From Chloroflexota bacterium (lineage in GTDB: Bacteria > Chloroflexota > Limnocylindria > Limnocylindrales > CSP1-4), in assembly GCA_021789355.1 (NCBI GenBank), contig JAJYJR010000296.1, positions 1 through 7,192 on the forward strand: 7,192 nucleotides of DNA, given 5' to 3'. Both the position numbers and the translations under genes were made by a program. Positions 1-6,649 of the stretch are shown here, piece after piece; positions within the stretch are counted from its first letter, which is position 1, and each line of letters opens with the position of its first letter. The notes beneath the pieces are model-generated. The model saw only the letters and a list, made by a program, of their open reading frames with translations, was not told the DNA's origin and ran no database searches.

Positions 1-1489
1 GCTGGTAGGAGCCGGCCGGCAGGGTCGCGGTGGGGAAGCTGGCCAGCGCCCAGACCGCGCCCCCGTTGTCGCCGCCGGGGGCGGAGACCGGGATGCTCGA
101 GGCCGGCACGGTGCCCTGCGCGAGGAGGGTGCCCGCCGCGGTCTCGAGGCTGATCGTGAGCGGGCTCGAGCCGCTGGAGCGGCGCAGCCGGACCGCCGCC
201 TGCGAGACCGTGCGGCTGCTCCCCAGCGTGAACGTCTCGCGGACCTGCGCGGCCCCGCTGATCGGCTCGTAGTCGTGGATCCACATCTCCATGTAGCCCT
301 GCCCGGCCACCACGCCGCTGGCGTAGGTGAGGCTGACGATGGGGGTGAAGTTCTCGCGCGTGGTCCAGCTGCCCTGGTTCATGAGCAGCGCGAAGTCGGT
401 GTCGGAGAAGCGCGGCTGCTGGGGCTCGATCGTGGACCCGTACACGTACGTGCCGTTGATCGAGATGAAGTTCACGGTGGGCGCAGGATCGGTGTTGCGG
501 AAGACGATGTGGTAGAGCTGGCCTGCGGTGAGCGTGGCCGGGCTGCTGAACGTGGCCAGCGCACTGGCCCCGTTGAGCGAGCCCGCGTCGGGGATGGAGA
601 CCTGCGCGAGGACGTTCCCCGACGGCACGTGGCTGGCGCTCCCGTCGTCGGTCTGCACGCTCACGTTGAGGGTGCCGCCGGTCCCGCCGGCGTAGCCGGA
701 GACCGTCCCCATCACGTAGAAGCGCACGCTCGTCAGGGCCGACGTGGTCGTGGCGCGGAAGCGGAAGGCGACCTGTGTGTTCACCCCGCCCCCGTCGGTC
801 CCGCCGACCTCCGTGTTGGCCAGCGTGTCGGCGTTGATGCCAGACCCGTAGATGCCGCTGCCGCTCGTCGCCACCGGGGCCGGCGTCGGCGTCGGGGCCG
901 GCGTCGGGGTCGGCGTGGGCGTCGGGGTCGGCGTGGGGATCGGGGTGGGCGTCGGGGTCGGCGTCGGGGTCGGGGTCGGGGTGGGGATCGGGGTGGGCGT
1001 CGGAGACGGCGTCGGTGATGGCGTGAGGGCGGTCACGGTCACCGCGGTCGAGGCGAGCAGGGGCGAGTCTGTGCCCCCGCCCATGCCCTTCCCCCCGTTT
1101 CCCTTCGGCGAGGCTGCCACGGCTGCAAGCACATGGGTTCCCGCGGTCGCGTTGGCGGGGATCACCAGGTCGACCGTGAAGCTCTTCTGGGTATCGACAT
1201 CGGCTGTGGGCATGCCGCCGGCGGATCCATCCCACAGGAGCTGGATCGATTCGTGCGGGGCGAAGTTGCTGCCGGCGACCGCGAGTGTGGCGTCGGGCAC
1301 CCGGGGACCGGACACCGTCAGCGCGGGCGTCGCGCCACCGGCGACCGGCATCGGGTTCAAGAGGGCAGGGACCAACAGGATGATCGGCATACTCGCGAGG
1401 GCACCCACCACGCCCCTGCGCCGGCGCCGACGCGGCCGCTGGCAGTGCTGAGATGCGGGATCGCCGACTGGGTGCGTGGTGTGATGCAT
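1..1489 (-). CDS. Secreted Pro/Thr-linker beta-sandwich surface protein, copy A (3' end outside window)
   Basis: An open frame of 496 codons runs from the ATG at 1489-1487 to the window edge without a stop; by comparison with copy B about 60 C-terminal residues are missing. The N-terminus has an Arg-rich n-region (residues 17-25) and a hydrophobic stretch (about 27-50), which reads as a signal peptide. Residues about 53-153 look like an Ig/IPT-TIG-like bacterial domain ([16 protein letters not shown]). A linker of almost pure Thr-Pro repeats follows (about 157-207). Two beta-rich domains come next, with motifs such as [17 protein letters not shown] and [17 protein letters not shown]. No catalytic motif is visible. 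A carbohydrate-binding or adhesive surface role is inference. The gene lies directly downstream of a riboswitch-like leader and is divergent from the CTPGYWKNH gene at 1955. It is colinear with copy B at 4874-6643, with no frameshift seen. Confidence 0.9.
   Translation of the reverse strand, partial: MHHTTHPVGDPASQHCQRPRRRRRRGVVGALASMPIILLVPALLNPMPVAGGATPALTVSGPRVPDATLAVAGSNFAPHESIQLLWDGSAGGMPTADVDTQKSFTVDLVIPANATAGTHVLAAVAASPKGNGGKGMGGGTDSPLLASTAVTVTALTPSPTPSPTPTPIPTPTPTPTPTPTPTPIPTPTPTPTPTPTPAPTPTPAPVATSGSGIYGSGINADTLANTEVGGTDGGGVNTQVAFRFRATTTSALTSVRFYVMGTVSGYAGGTGGTLNVSVQTDDGSASHVPSGNVLAQVSIPDAGSLNGASALATFSSPATLTAGQLYHIVFRNTDPAPTVNFISINGTYVYGSTIEPQQPRFSDTDFALLMNQGSWTTRENFTPIVSLTYASGVVAGQGYMEMWIHDYEPISGAAQVRETFTLGSSRTVSQAAVRLRRSSGSSPLTISLETAAGTLLAQGTVPASSIPVSAPGGDNGGAVWALASFPTATLPAGSYQ
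875..1024 (-). repeat. Thr-Pro coding repeat (linker of copy A)
   Basis: About 50 codons encode nearly perfect Thr-Pro dipeptides with occasional Ile, Ser or Ala, so the DNA is a degenerate 6-nt tandem repeat. The plus strand, which is the template strand for this gene, is G-rich with several closely spaced runs of four Gs. Because the unit is 6 nt, gain or loss of units keeps the reading frame. The matching linker in copy B is about 33 codons longer and has a different composition. Confidence 0.9.
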
Positions 1490-1496
1490 AGCGCGC

Positions 1497-1584
1497 CGAC
1501 TCCGTTCGGTAGCCCGGCCGGCTCAGTGAGTCCCGTGGCTTTGCGGCCCCGCCTCGCGACGGGTGTGCTCTTTCGTGGACGTCG
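1497..1584 (-). promoter_or_regulatory. c-di-GMP-I / GEMM-I-like riboswitch, copy A
   Basis: Read on the minus strand, the leader of the copy A gene has the layout of the c-di-GMP-I aptamer. P1 pairs GACgUCC (1583-1577) with GGAGUC (1503-1498). Next comes AAAGAGCACACC, aligning with ACAGGGCAAACC of the Vibrio Vc2 aptamer. A stem capped by a GCGA (GNRA) tetraloop (1557-1554) follows, then the hallmark GCAAAGCC (1544-1537) and ACGGG. A short hairpin leads to the receptor-like GCCGGGCUACCGA (ending at 1506). The GGAG in the P1 3' strand is the likely Shine-Dalgarno site, 10 nt before the ATG, so translational control is plausible. The base equivalent to Vc2 G20 is A (1569). The family call rests on motif and fold recognition by eye. 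Confidence 0.82.
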
Positions 1585-1613
1585 CACCGCCCCCTCGTCA
1601 CGGAGGCGTCGAG

Positions 1614-1665
1614 GGGCACGCTAGGACATCTGGGAGCCGTCCACCATTCCCGCGATGGTCCTGCA
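1614..1665. promoter_or_regulatory. 52-nt block identical in both intergenic copies (candidate promoter/operator)
   Basis: This stretch is identical to 6769-6820, although the rest of the divergent intergenic DNA differs by many substitutions and indels. It lies just upstream of the riboswitch on the minus strand, where the promoter of the surface-protein gene is expected. It contains the inverted repeat ACCAT-N7-ATGGT (1643-1659). I could not identify a convincing -35/-10 pair, so its role as promoter or operator is inference. Confidence 0.4.
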
Positions 1666-1686
1666 AGGGGGTCGCCGAAGGTCACC

Positions 1687-1727
1687 GGCACGTTGGGTCG
1701 TGGCAGCGGGCGCTGGCCCCGCGTGCC
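1687..1727 (+). ncRNA. Conserved stem-loop in the leader side of the plus-strand gene, copy A
   Basis: The arms GGCACGU and GCGUGCC enclose GGGU/GCCC and an inner CAGC-GGGC-GCUG hairpin, 41 nt in all. The same fold occurs in copy B (6841-6881). The two stem differences (C to U opposite G, and A to G opposite U) both keep pairing as G-U wobbles, but only if the plus strand is the RNA. It sits about 230 nt upstream of the GTG at 1955. It matches no RNA family I recognise. Confidence 0.4.
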
Positions 1728-1954
1728 GGCTGCGCGTCGGCCGCGGACCACCACCCGCCGCGCGGATTCCCCGGCGACGGCCGGACATCGTCGCGCGAAG
1801 TGGAGCCAAACAGCACGGCGCGATGTGGCCGAGAAGTACTAGCGGCGGACACCGGTGGGGGCAAGTGTTGGCGCTCCAGGGTGTCACGGACACACGGGCG
1901 CGCCGCCGCCGATCCCGGTGGCGGCATCGTACGCGAGGAGCGGGGGAGTAAGCC

Positions 1955-2416
1955 GTGGACATGCCTCATGCGTTTCGACGCCTTCTGGCGGTTGCCAGTT
2001 CAACTCTCATCCTGATGACAGTCGTCGCCGTCGCCCCGGTTGCGGCGTGCGACCAGGGCTGCACGCCCGGGTACTGGAAGAACCACACTGACGCCTGGGT
2101 GACGTACAAGCCAGACCAGACACTCAAGGAGGCCGGTTTCGACTTCCCGTCACAGCTCTCCAGCTTCGGCAGTCAGAAGCTGATCGATGCGCTGCAGGGA
2201 GGTGGCGGGCCCGGCCTCGCCGGTGCGGCACGGATCCTCCTGCGCGCCGGAGTGGCAGCGCTGCTCAACTCGGTAGCCTTCCCGTACCCGCACTTCGTCA
2301 GCACCTCCGTCGTCCTCTCCGACATGAACACAGTCCTGGCCAGCCTCGACCGGCAGACGATGCTCGACGAGGCTGCCGAGTACGACGGCTACAACAGCAC
2401 GGGGTGCCCGTACTAG
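1955..2416 (+). CDS. Small exported CTPGYWKNH-motif protein
   Basis: The product is 153 aa. A signal peptide spans residues 1-31 (RR, then a hydrophobic core ending APVAA). The mature part opens with CDQGCTPGYWKNH, a motif recurring at the N-terminus of small exported proteins of unknown function in several bacterial phyla. It ends with YNSTGCPY, a Cys-containing tail that I recall as also recurring in that group, so the gene looks complete. Cys32, Cys36 and Cys151 could form a disulfide. VAAC at 29-32 also fits a loose lipobox, so a lipoprotein is possible. The GTG start is preferred because GGAG (1945-1948) lies 6 nt upstream, against 12 nt for the in-frame ATG at 1961. The gene is divergent from the surface protein at 1-1489 and convergent with the Wzz-type gene. 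Its function is unknown; a cell-surface role is inferred from export and context. Confidence 0.88.
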   Translation: MDMPHAFRRLLAVASSTLILMTVVAVAPVAACDQGCTPGYWKNHTDAWVTYKPDQTLKEAGFDFPSQLSSFGSQKLIDALQGGGGPGLAGAARILLRAGVAALLNSVAFPYPHFVSTSVVLSDMNTVLASLDRQTMLDEAAEYDGYNSTGCPY

Positions 2417-2662
2417 ACGGGACTTCCGGCACCCCAAGGGCGATGCGCTGTGCCTTTGAGGCGGTCCACCGTGTTTGCCTGGCGGGGGGCCGGCGAGAAG
2501 GCGAGGAGATCACAGGCGCGGTTCTGGAGCCGGATGGGCTCGGCGAGCGTGGCGCGTTCCGTCTGCTCGTGGAGCCCATCCGACGATATGGTGCTCGGTG
2601 AGCCTGGCGGGGTGCGCGGCCGGTCGTCCCAGCAGGGCGGCGAACCGGGCCGCGTGCGGGAT

Positions 2663-3313
2663 CTACGCGATCCGCTCCTTGCCGGTTCGCCGGTCCCGGG
2701 CCGGAAACAGGAGTGCCGCAGCGATCCCCAGCGAAAGACCGAGCGCGGCCGCGACCGCGGTGTCGAGCGCCACGCGTGGGGATGAGGGTATGTCGTTGGG
2801 GAGCGCTGGCTGGACGACGGAGGCCAGGCTCGTCGCGTCGGCCCCGGTCGGACGTGCGAACCCCGTGATCTCTCCGGCCACGGCGTTCGCGAGGGCGGAG
2901 GCTGCAGCAGGGCTCGAGGCCGTGCCGACCACCGAGATGATCGGCTGTCCCACGGGCGCATGCACGACGAGACGACTGGCGATCGTCCCGGGTGTGTCCT
3001 GCAGTCCGAGCTGGTCGATGACGCGACCAAGGACGGGCGTGCTCGTGGCCAGCGCTGCGTACGTCTGGGCGAGTTCCTGGTACGCGGAGAGGTAGTCAGG
3101 ACGGGTCTCCGTCAGCGACCCCACGAGCACTTTCGCTTCCGATTGGTACTCCCGGGGCAGCAGACCCGACGCCGCGTAGGTGCCACCCGCGGCTATGCCG
3201 GTGACCAGCAGGACCAGCCAGAGCCGGCGGCCGACGATTGCCACCATCCGCCAAACGTCCACCGCAGCATCACTCCTGGCCTGCGGCGATCCCACGAGGC
3301 TCACCGCACTCAA
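2663..3313 (-). CDS. Wzz/CpsC-type polysaccharide chain-length determinant-like membrane protein (no kinase domain)
   Basis: The 216-aa product has the Wzz topology: a short cytoplasmic N-terminus, TM1 (about 30-49), an extracytoplasmic segment starting YQSEAKVLVG, and TM2 (about 184-203) with a short basic tail. Just before TM2 is a Pro-rich stretch (QPALPNDIPSSP, 168-179), typical of the family's proline motif. Such proteins control the length or export of surface polysaccharides. At 216 aa it lacks the cytoplasmic BY-kinase domain fused in some Wzc-like proteins, and no kinase gene is in the window. The proposed start is TTG, overlapping the glycosyltransferase stop as TTGA (3313-3310), so translation is probably coupled. 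GTG at 3304, with GGA 9 nt upstream, is an alternative start. It is the second gene of the GT-wzz unit; nothing follows it before the convergent gene ends at 2416. Confidence 0.8.
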   Translation of the reverse strand: MSAVSLVGSPQARSDAAVDVWRMVAIVGRRLWLVLLVTGIAAGGTYAASGLLPREYQSEAKVLVGSLTETRPDYLSAYQELAQTYAALATSTPVLGRVIDQLGLQDTPGTIASRLVVHAPVGQPIISVVGTASSPAAASALANAVAGEITGFARPTGADATSLASVVQPALPNDIPSSPRVALDTAVAAALGLSLGIAAALLFPARDRRTGKERIA

Positions 3314-4635
3314 TCCGGCTTCATTTCCGGCCTGATGGGGGATGCGCGCGGGCTGGACTCTGGAGGGGAGGGAACCAGGCGGTCCAGCACCGCCGCCAGT
3401 CGTTCGCCTGATCGCGCCACGTTGTGCTCGCGCTCAACGTACTCGCGACCGGCTGCGCCCATGCGGGCAAGCTCGTCCGCCGGGGTGTCCGCGAGCTGCA
3501 GGAAGGCGGCCCCGAGGAGCTCGGGGTCGTCGGGCCTCACCGAGACTCCTGCTCCCGTCGCGCCGACCGGATCGTAGGCACTGACGCACGCGAAGACCAC
3601 GGGCCTGGCGGCCGCCATGTACTCGAACAGCTTGTTGAAGCTGATCCCATACCGGTAGACCGGCGTCTCTGTGGCATGGACAACGGTGGCGTCGAGACTC
3701 CGCAGGATAGTCGGGACGTTTCGTTTCGGCACCGCGGACGCGAACGCGATCGCCGGGCATCCGGCACCCAGTTGCTCCAGGTCGTGCCTCTCGGGCCCGT
3801 CCCCGACGCAGACCAGGCCGACACACCCCGGTGCGCGGGCCTCGGCGATCCTGGCTGCTCGCACGAGAACACTGACCTCGTTCACTCGTCCGAAGGCGCC
3901 GACGTACCCAAACACGAACCGGCCCTCGGCACGCAGCGAGCCGACCTGTAGGGTCGCCTGGGCGTTCTCCTCGCCGACCCGCTGGTCGATGGCTGGCCCA
4001 GCGTCGAAGGCCTCGAGGTCGACAGCGTTCGGGATGTAGACCACGCGGTCGACCGGCAGGCCGCGCTCCGTGAGGTACGCGCGAAGCCCTGGCAGGAGCG
4101 TGATCACGATCGACGCCCGTCGAACGAGAAACGCCTCGATCCCGCGCAGGAGCCGCTCACCGGGCGAGCCCTCGCGGAGAGCGCCGAGATCCACGAGCGT
4201 CTGCGGCCACAGGTCGCGGATCTCGAAGAGGAACCGCGCCCCACGCAGCCGCGCTGCGATCCAGGCGCCGAGGGCCGCGAACGGATGAACGGTCGAGCCG
4301 ATCACGGCGTCGGGAGGTGGGAATCGTGCCTGGACGACGAGGAACGCGGCCAGGAAGCTGAGCATGTTCACCTGGCGGCGCCAGTTGTTCCCCCGGTAAG
4401 GGAACGTGCGAACCCAGACGAACTGGACGCCTTCGTACCAGGCGGTCCGGTAGAGCTGGCCCGCCGCGAGTCGCTCCTCGCGGCCGGTGACGTGGCTGAG
4501 GCCCGCCGCGAAGATCGTCACGGCCTTCCCGCGCGCGACGAGCTGCCGCGCGAGATCGTAATGACGCGTGCCCTTAGGGCGGTCGGGCGCATCGGCGTAG
4601 TGGTTCACGATCCAGACCCGGCATCGGTCGGACAC
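3310..4635 (-). CDS. GT4-family (WbuB-like) glycosyltransferase
   Basis: The 441-aa product is a full-length GT-B glycosyltransferase of family 4. The N-terminal acceptor domain begins VWIVNHYADAP and contains EIRDLWPQTL (138-147), a signature of WbuB-like enzymes, which transfer N-acetylfucosamine or related sugars in O-antigen and capsule synthesis. The C-terminal nucleotide-sugar domain has IPNAVDLEAF (from 201), FGYVGAFGRVN (242-252), VGDGPER (277-283) and YRYGISFNKLFEYMAAARPVV (327-347). No signal peptide is seen; it should act at the inner face of the membrane. The GTG start is supported by a strong GGGGAGGG Shine-Dalgarno site. The sugar specificity cannot be read from the sequence. 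The downstream Wzz-type gene overlaps its stop codon, so the two form one transcription unit for surface polysaccharide assembly. Confidence 0.92.
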   Translation of the reverse strand: MSDRCRVWIVNHYADAPDRPKGTRHYDLARQLVARGKAVTIFAAGLSHVTGREERLAAGQLYRTAWYEGVQFVWVRTFPYRGNNWRRQVNMLSFLAAFLVVQARFPPPDAVIGSTVHPFAALGAWIAARLRGARFLFEIRDLWPQTLVDLGALREGSPGERLLRGIEAFLVRRASIVITLLPGLRAYLTERGLPVDRVVYIPNAVDLEAFDAGPAIDQRVGEENAQATLQVGSLRAEGRFVFGYVGAFGRVNEVSVLVRAARIAEARAPGCVGLVCVGDGPERHDLEQLGAGCPAIAFASAVPKRNVPTILRSLDATVVHATETPVYRYGISFNKLFEYMAAARPVVFACVSAYDPVGATGAGVSVRPDDPELLGAAFLQLADTPADELARMGAAGREYVEREHNVARSGERLAAVLDRLVPSPPESSPRASPIRPEMKPD

Positions 4636-4640
4636 GCAAT

Positions 4641-4648
4641 CCCTCCCC
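4641..4648 (-). promoter_or_regulatory. Ribosome binding site of the glycosyltransferase gene
   Basis: GGGGAGGG on the minus strand lies 5 nt before the GTG at 4635, with its GGAG core 7 nt away. It is the strongest Shine-Dalgarno match in the window and fixes the non-ATG start. Confidence 0.75.
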
Positions 4649-4731
4649 GGTTCGCTCGATCACGCGTTCAACGAGGAGCCGCTTGTGGGGACGACGCCCG
4701 GCCTCTCGCGTGATTTCCGCGCCCTGGCGCG

Positions 4732-4737
4732 ATCATA
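4732..4737 (-). promoter_or_regulatory. Possible -10 element (TATGAT) for the GT-wzz unit
   Basis: TATGAT on the minus strand matches the bacterial -10 consensus at 5 of 6 positions and stands out in GC-rich DNA. It would give a leader of about 90 nt to the GTG at 4635. No good -35 box is found 16-18 nt upstream, so this is tentative. Confidence 0.3.
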
Positions 4738-4824
4738 CCTCCCCCACCAAGCGTCTTTGTACCCGCGGATGGTCGGGAGGACCGGCGGCCGTGCGGCCTG
4801 CGCGGTGAGATCGGCCCGGAGACG

Positions 4825-4860
4825 CAGCGAGGCCGGGCGCCGCGGCGCCCGGCCTCGCTG
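4825..4860. terminator. Perfect 36-bp palindrome after surface-protein copy B (likely terminator hairpin)
   Basis: The 18-nt arms (left arm CAGCGAGGCCGGGCGCCG) are exact reverse complements, giving a 16-bp stem with a CGCG loop in RNA. It starts 13 nt after the TAA of copy B (4876-4874) and lies before the glycosyltransferase gene on the same strand, which fits a terminator separating the two. No T-tract follows on either side, so it may act with Rho, block exoribonucleases, or be another palindromic element. The matching region of copy A is outside the window. Confidence 0.6.
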
Positions 4861-4873
4861 GATGCGTGGTCCG

Positions 4874-6643
4874 TTAGCGCAGGTAGAACTGCAGATCGCT
4901 CTCGCCGGGCCGATTGGCGAACGCGGTCCAGCCGCTGCCCGAGGTGTACTGCGCCTGGCCGTCGGCGAAGTACGTCGGGGAGCCGTAGCCGTAGTCCAGC
5001 CCCTTGCGGATGGGGAAGATCGTGTACTGCGTGTCGCTCGCCGTGGAGACCACGAGCTGGTAGGAGCCCGCGGGCAGGGTGTGCGCGGCGGGGAAGCTGA
5101 CCAGCCCCCAGACCGCGCCCCCGTTGTCACCGCCGGGGGCGGAGACCGGGATGCTCGAGGCCGGCACGGTGCCCTGCGCCACGAGCGTGCCCGCCGCGGT
5201 CTCGAGGCTGATCGTGAGCGGGCTCGAGCCGCTCGAGCGGCGCAGCCGGACCGCTGCCTGCGAGACCGTGCGGCTGCTCCCCAGCGTGAACGTCTCGCGG
5301 ACCTGCGCGGTCCCGCTGATCGGCTCGTAGTTGTGGATCCACATCTCCATGTAGCCCTGCCCCGCCACGACGCCGTTGGCGTACGTGAGGTTGACGATGG
5401 GGGTGTAGTTCTCGCGCTGGGTCCACGAGCCCTGGTTCATGAGCAGCGCGAAGTCGGTGTCGGAGAAGCGCGGCTGCTGGGGCTCGATCGTGGCGCCGTA
5501 GACGTACGTGCCGTTGATCGAGACGAAGTTCACGCTCGGTGCGGGGTCGGTGTTGCGGAAGACGATGTGATAGAGCTGGCCCGCCGTGAGCGTCGCCGGG
5601 CTGGCGAATGTGGCCAGCGCGCCGGCACCGTGGAGCGAGGCGGCGTCGGGGATGGAGACCGAGGCGAGGACGTGCCCGGACGGCACGTGGCTGGCGCTCC
5701 CGTCGTCGGTCTGCACGCTCACGTTGAGGGTGCCGCCGGTCCCACCGGCGTAGCCGGAGACCGTCCCGATCACGTAGAAGCGCACGCTCGTCAGGGCCGA
5801 CGTGGTCGTGGCGCGGAAGCGGAAGGCGACCTGCGTGTTCACGCCGCCGCCGTTGGTCCCGCCGACCTCCGTGTTGGCCAGCGTGTCGGCGTTGATGCCC
5901 GGCCCGTAGATGCCGCTGCCGCTCGTCGCCACCGGGGCCGGCGTGGCCGTCGGTGCGGGGGCGGGCGTCGCCACCGGGGCCGGGATCGCCGTCGCCACCG
6001 GGGCCGGCGTGCTGGTCGGTGCCGGTGCCGGGGTGGCCACGGGGGCCGGCGTGGCCGTCGGCGTGCTGGTCGGTGCCGGAGTCGGGGTGGCCACGGGGGC
6101 CGGGATCGCCGTCGGTGCCGGGGCCGGCGTGGAGGTGACGACCGGGGTCCGCGTCGGCTCAGGCGTGGGGGTCGGGGCGAGGGCGGTCACGGTCACCGCG
6201 GTCGAGGCGAGCAGGCGCGAGCCAGTGCCCCCGCCCATGCCCCTCCCCCCGCTTCCCTTCGGCGAGGCTGCCACGGCTGCAAGCACGTGGGTGCCCGCGG
6301 TCGCGTTGGCTGGGATCACCAGGTCGACCGTGAAGCTCTTCTGGGTATCGACGTCGGCTGCAGGCATGCCGCCGGCGGATCCATCCCACAGGAGCTGGAT
6401 CGATTCGTGCGGGGCGAAGTTGCTGCCGGCGACCGCGAGTGTGGCGTCGGGGACCCGGGGGCCGGACACCGTCAGCGCGGGCGTCGCGCCACCGGCGGCC
6501 GGCATCGGGCTCAGGAGGGCAGGGGCCAGCAGAATGATCGGCATACTCGCGAGGGCACCCACTACGCCCCTGCGCCAGTGCCGGCGCGGCCGCTGGCAGT
6601 GCGGAGATACGGGATCGCCGACTGGGTGCGTGATCTGATGCAT
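4874..6643 (-). CDS. Secreted Pro/Thr/Ala-linker beta-sandwich surface protein, copy B (complete)
   Basis: The 589-aa product is the intact version of the protein at 1-1489. In order: an Arg-rich N-terminus (17-25) and hydrophobic signal segment (27-50); an Ig/IPT-TIG-like domain (about 53-153); a Pro/Ala/Thr/Val linker (about 157-240) with repeated PAPVAT units; and two beta-rich domains (about 243-400 and 428-589) ending DLQFYLR. The final domain, with [17 protein letters not shown] and a GLDYGYGSPTYFADG stretch, resembles C-terminal beta-sandwich domains of bacterial secreted proteins. No LPXTG, PEP-CTERM or catalytic motif is seen, so the anchoring mode is unknown. The ATG at 6643 is chosen because it follows the riboswitch P1 strand containing GGAG by 10 nt and gives a sensible signal peptide. 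An adhesin or carbohydrate-binding matrix protein is the likeliest role, by inference. Confidence 0.92.
   Translation of the reverse strand: MHQITHPVGDPVSPHCQRPRRHWRRGVVGALASMPIILLAPALLSPMPAAGGATPALTVSGPRVPDATLAVAGSNFAPHESIQLLWDGSAGGMPAADVDTQKSFTVDLVIPANATAGTHVLAAVAASPKGSGGRGMGGGTGSRLLASTAVTVTALAPTPTPEPTRTPVVTSTPAPAPTAIPAPVATPTPAPTSTPTATPAPVATPAPAPTSTPAPVATAIPAPVATPAPAPTATPAPVATSGSGIYGPGINADTLANTEVGGTNGGGVNTQVAFRFRATTTSALTSVRFYVIGTVSGYAGGTGGTLNVSVQTDDGSASHVPSGHVLASVSIPDAASLHGAGALATFASPATLTAGQLYHIVFRNTDPAPSVNFVSINGTYVYGATIEPQQPRFSDTDFALLMNQGSWTQRENYTPIVNLTYANGVVAGQGYMEMWIHNYEPISGTAQVRETFTLGSSRTVSQAAVRLRRSSGSSPLTISLETAAGTLVAQGTVPASSIPVSAPGGDNGGAVWGLVSFPAAHTLPAGSYQLVVSTASDTQYTIFPIRKGLDYGYGSPTYFADGQAQYTSGSGWTAFANRPGESDLQFYLR
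5924..6175 (-). repeat. Pro/Ala/Thr/Val coding repeat (linker of copy B)
   Basis: About 84 codons encode a low-complexity linker with recurring PAPVAT, PAPAPT and TSTP units. It is longer and more varied than the Thr-Pro linker of copy A, though the protein parts on both sides align closely. Such linkers are typical spacers between domains of exported proteins. Confidence 0.88.
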
Positions 6644-6649
6644 AGCGCG

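Larger units (their letters stand above)
1..2046. repeat. First copy of the duplicated module (matches 5056-7192)
   Basis: This is the direct-repeat partner of 5056-7192. Gene order and orientation are the same: minus-strand surface protein, intergenic riboswitch, then plus-strand CTPGYWKNH gene. From 2047 onward the comparison cannot be made because the second copy runs out of the window. Confidence 0.95.

Noticed and set aside
275..1018. Plus-strand open frames antisense to the surface-protein genes (also 852-1451 and 5910-6638), rich in Gly-Val or Arg-Gly
   Set aside because: They are mirror frames of the Thr-Pro and Ala-Pro linkers on the minus strand. Codon structure and domain content support the minus-strand genes only.
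875..1024. The repeat region as a CRISPR array or non-coding satellite
   Set aside because: There are no spacers or regular repeat length, and the repeat is in frame within a protein-coding gene as a Thr-Pro linker.
1621..1962. Long minus-strand open frames in both intergenic regions (also 6753-7115)
   Set aside because: Indels that are not multiples of three between the copies scramble the frames, and the predicted proteins share only a few N-terminal residues. The region behaves as non-coding.
2428..2457. Possible terminator after the CTPGYWKNH gene (GGCAC ... GTGCC then TTTG)
   Set aside because: Only 5 bp of stem with a 17-nt loop and a very short T run; too weak to call. The gap 2417-2662 shows nothing else convincing.
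2413..3095. Overlapping frames across the Wzz-type gene on both strands
   Set aside because: They have no recognisable domains and low-complexity Arg/Ser/Pro composition, whereas the 2663-3313 frame has clear membrane topology and Wzz-like motifs.
4636..4824. A third GEMM-type riboswitch upstream of the glycosyltransferase
   Set aside because: No GCAAAGCC, GNRA-capped stem or receptor motif is present on the minus strand here; only a possible -10 and the Shine-Dalgarno site are visible.
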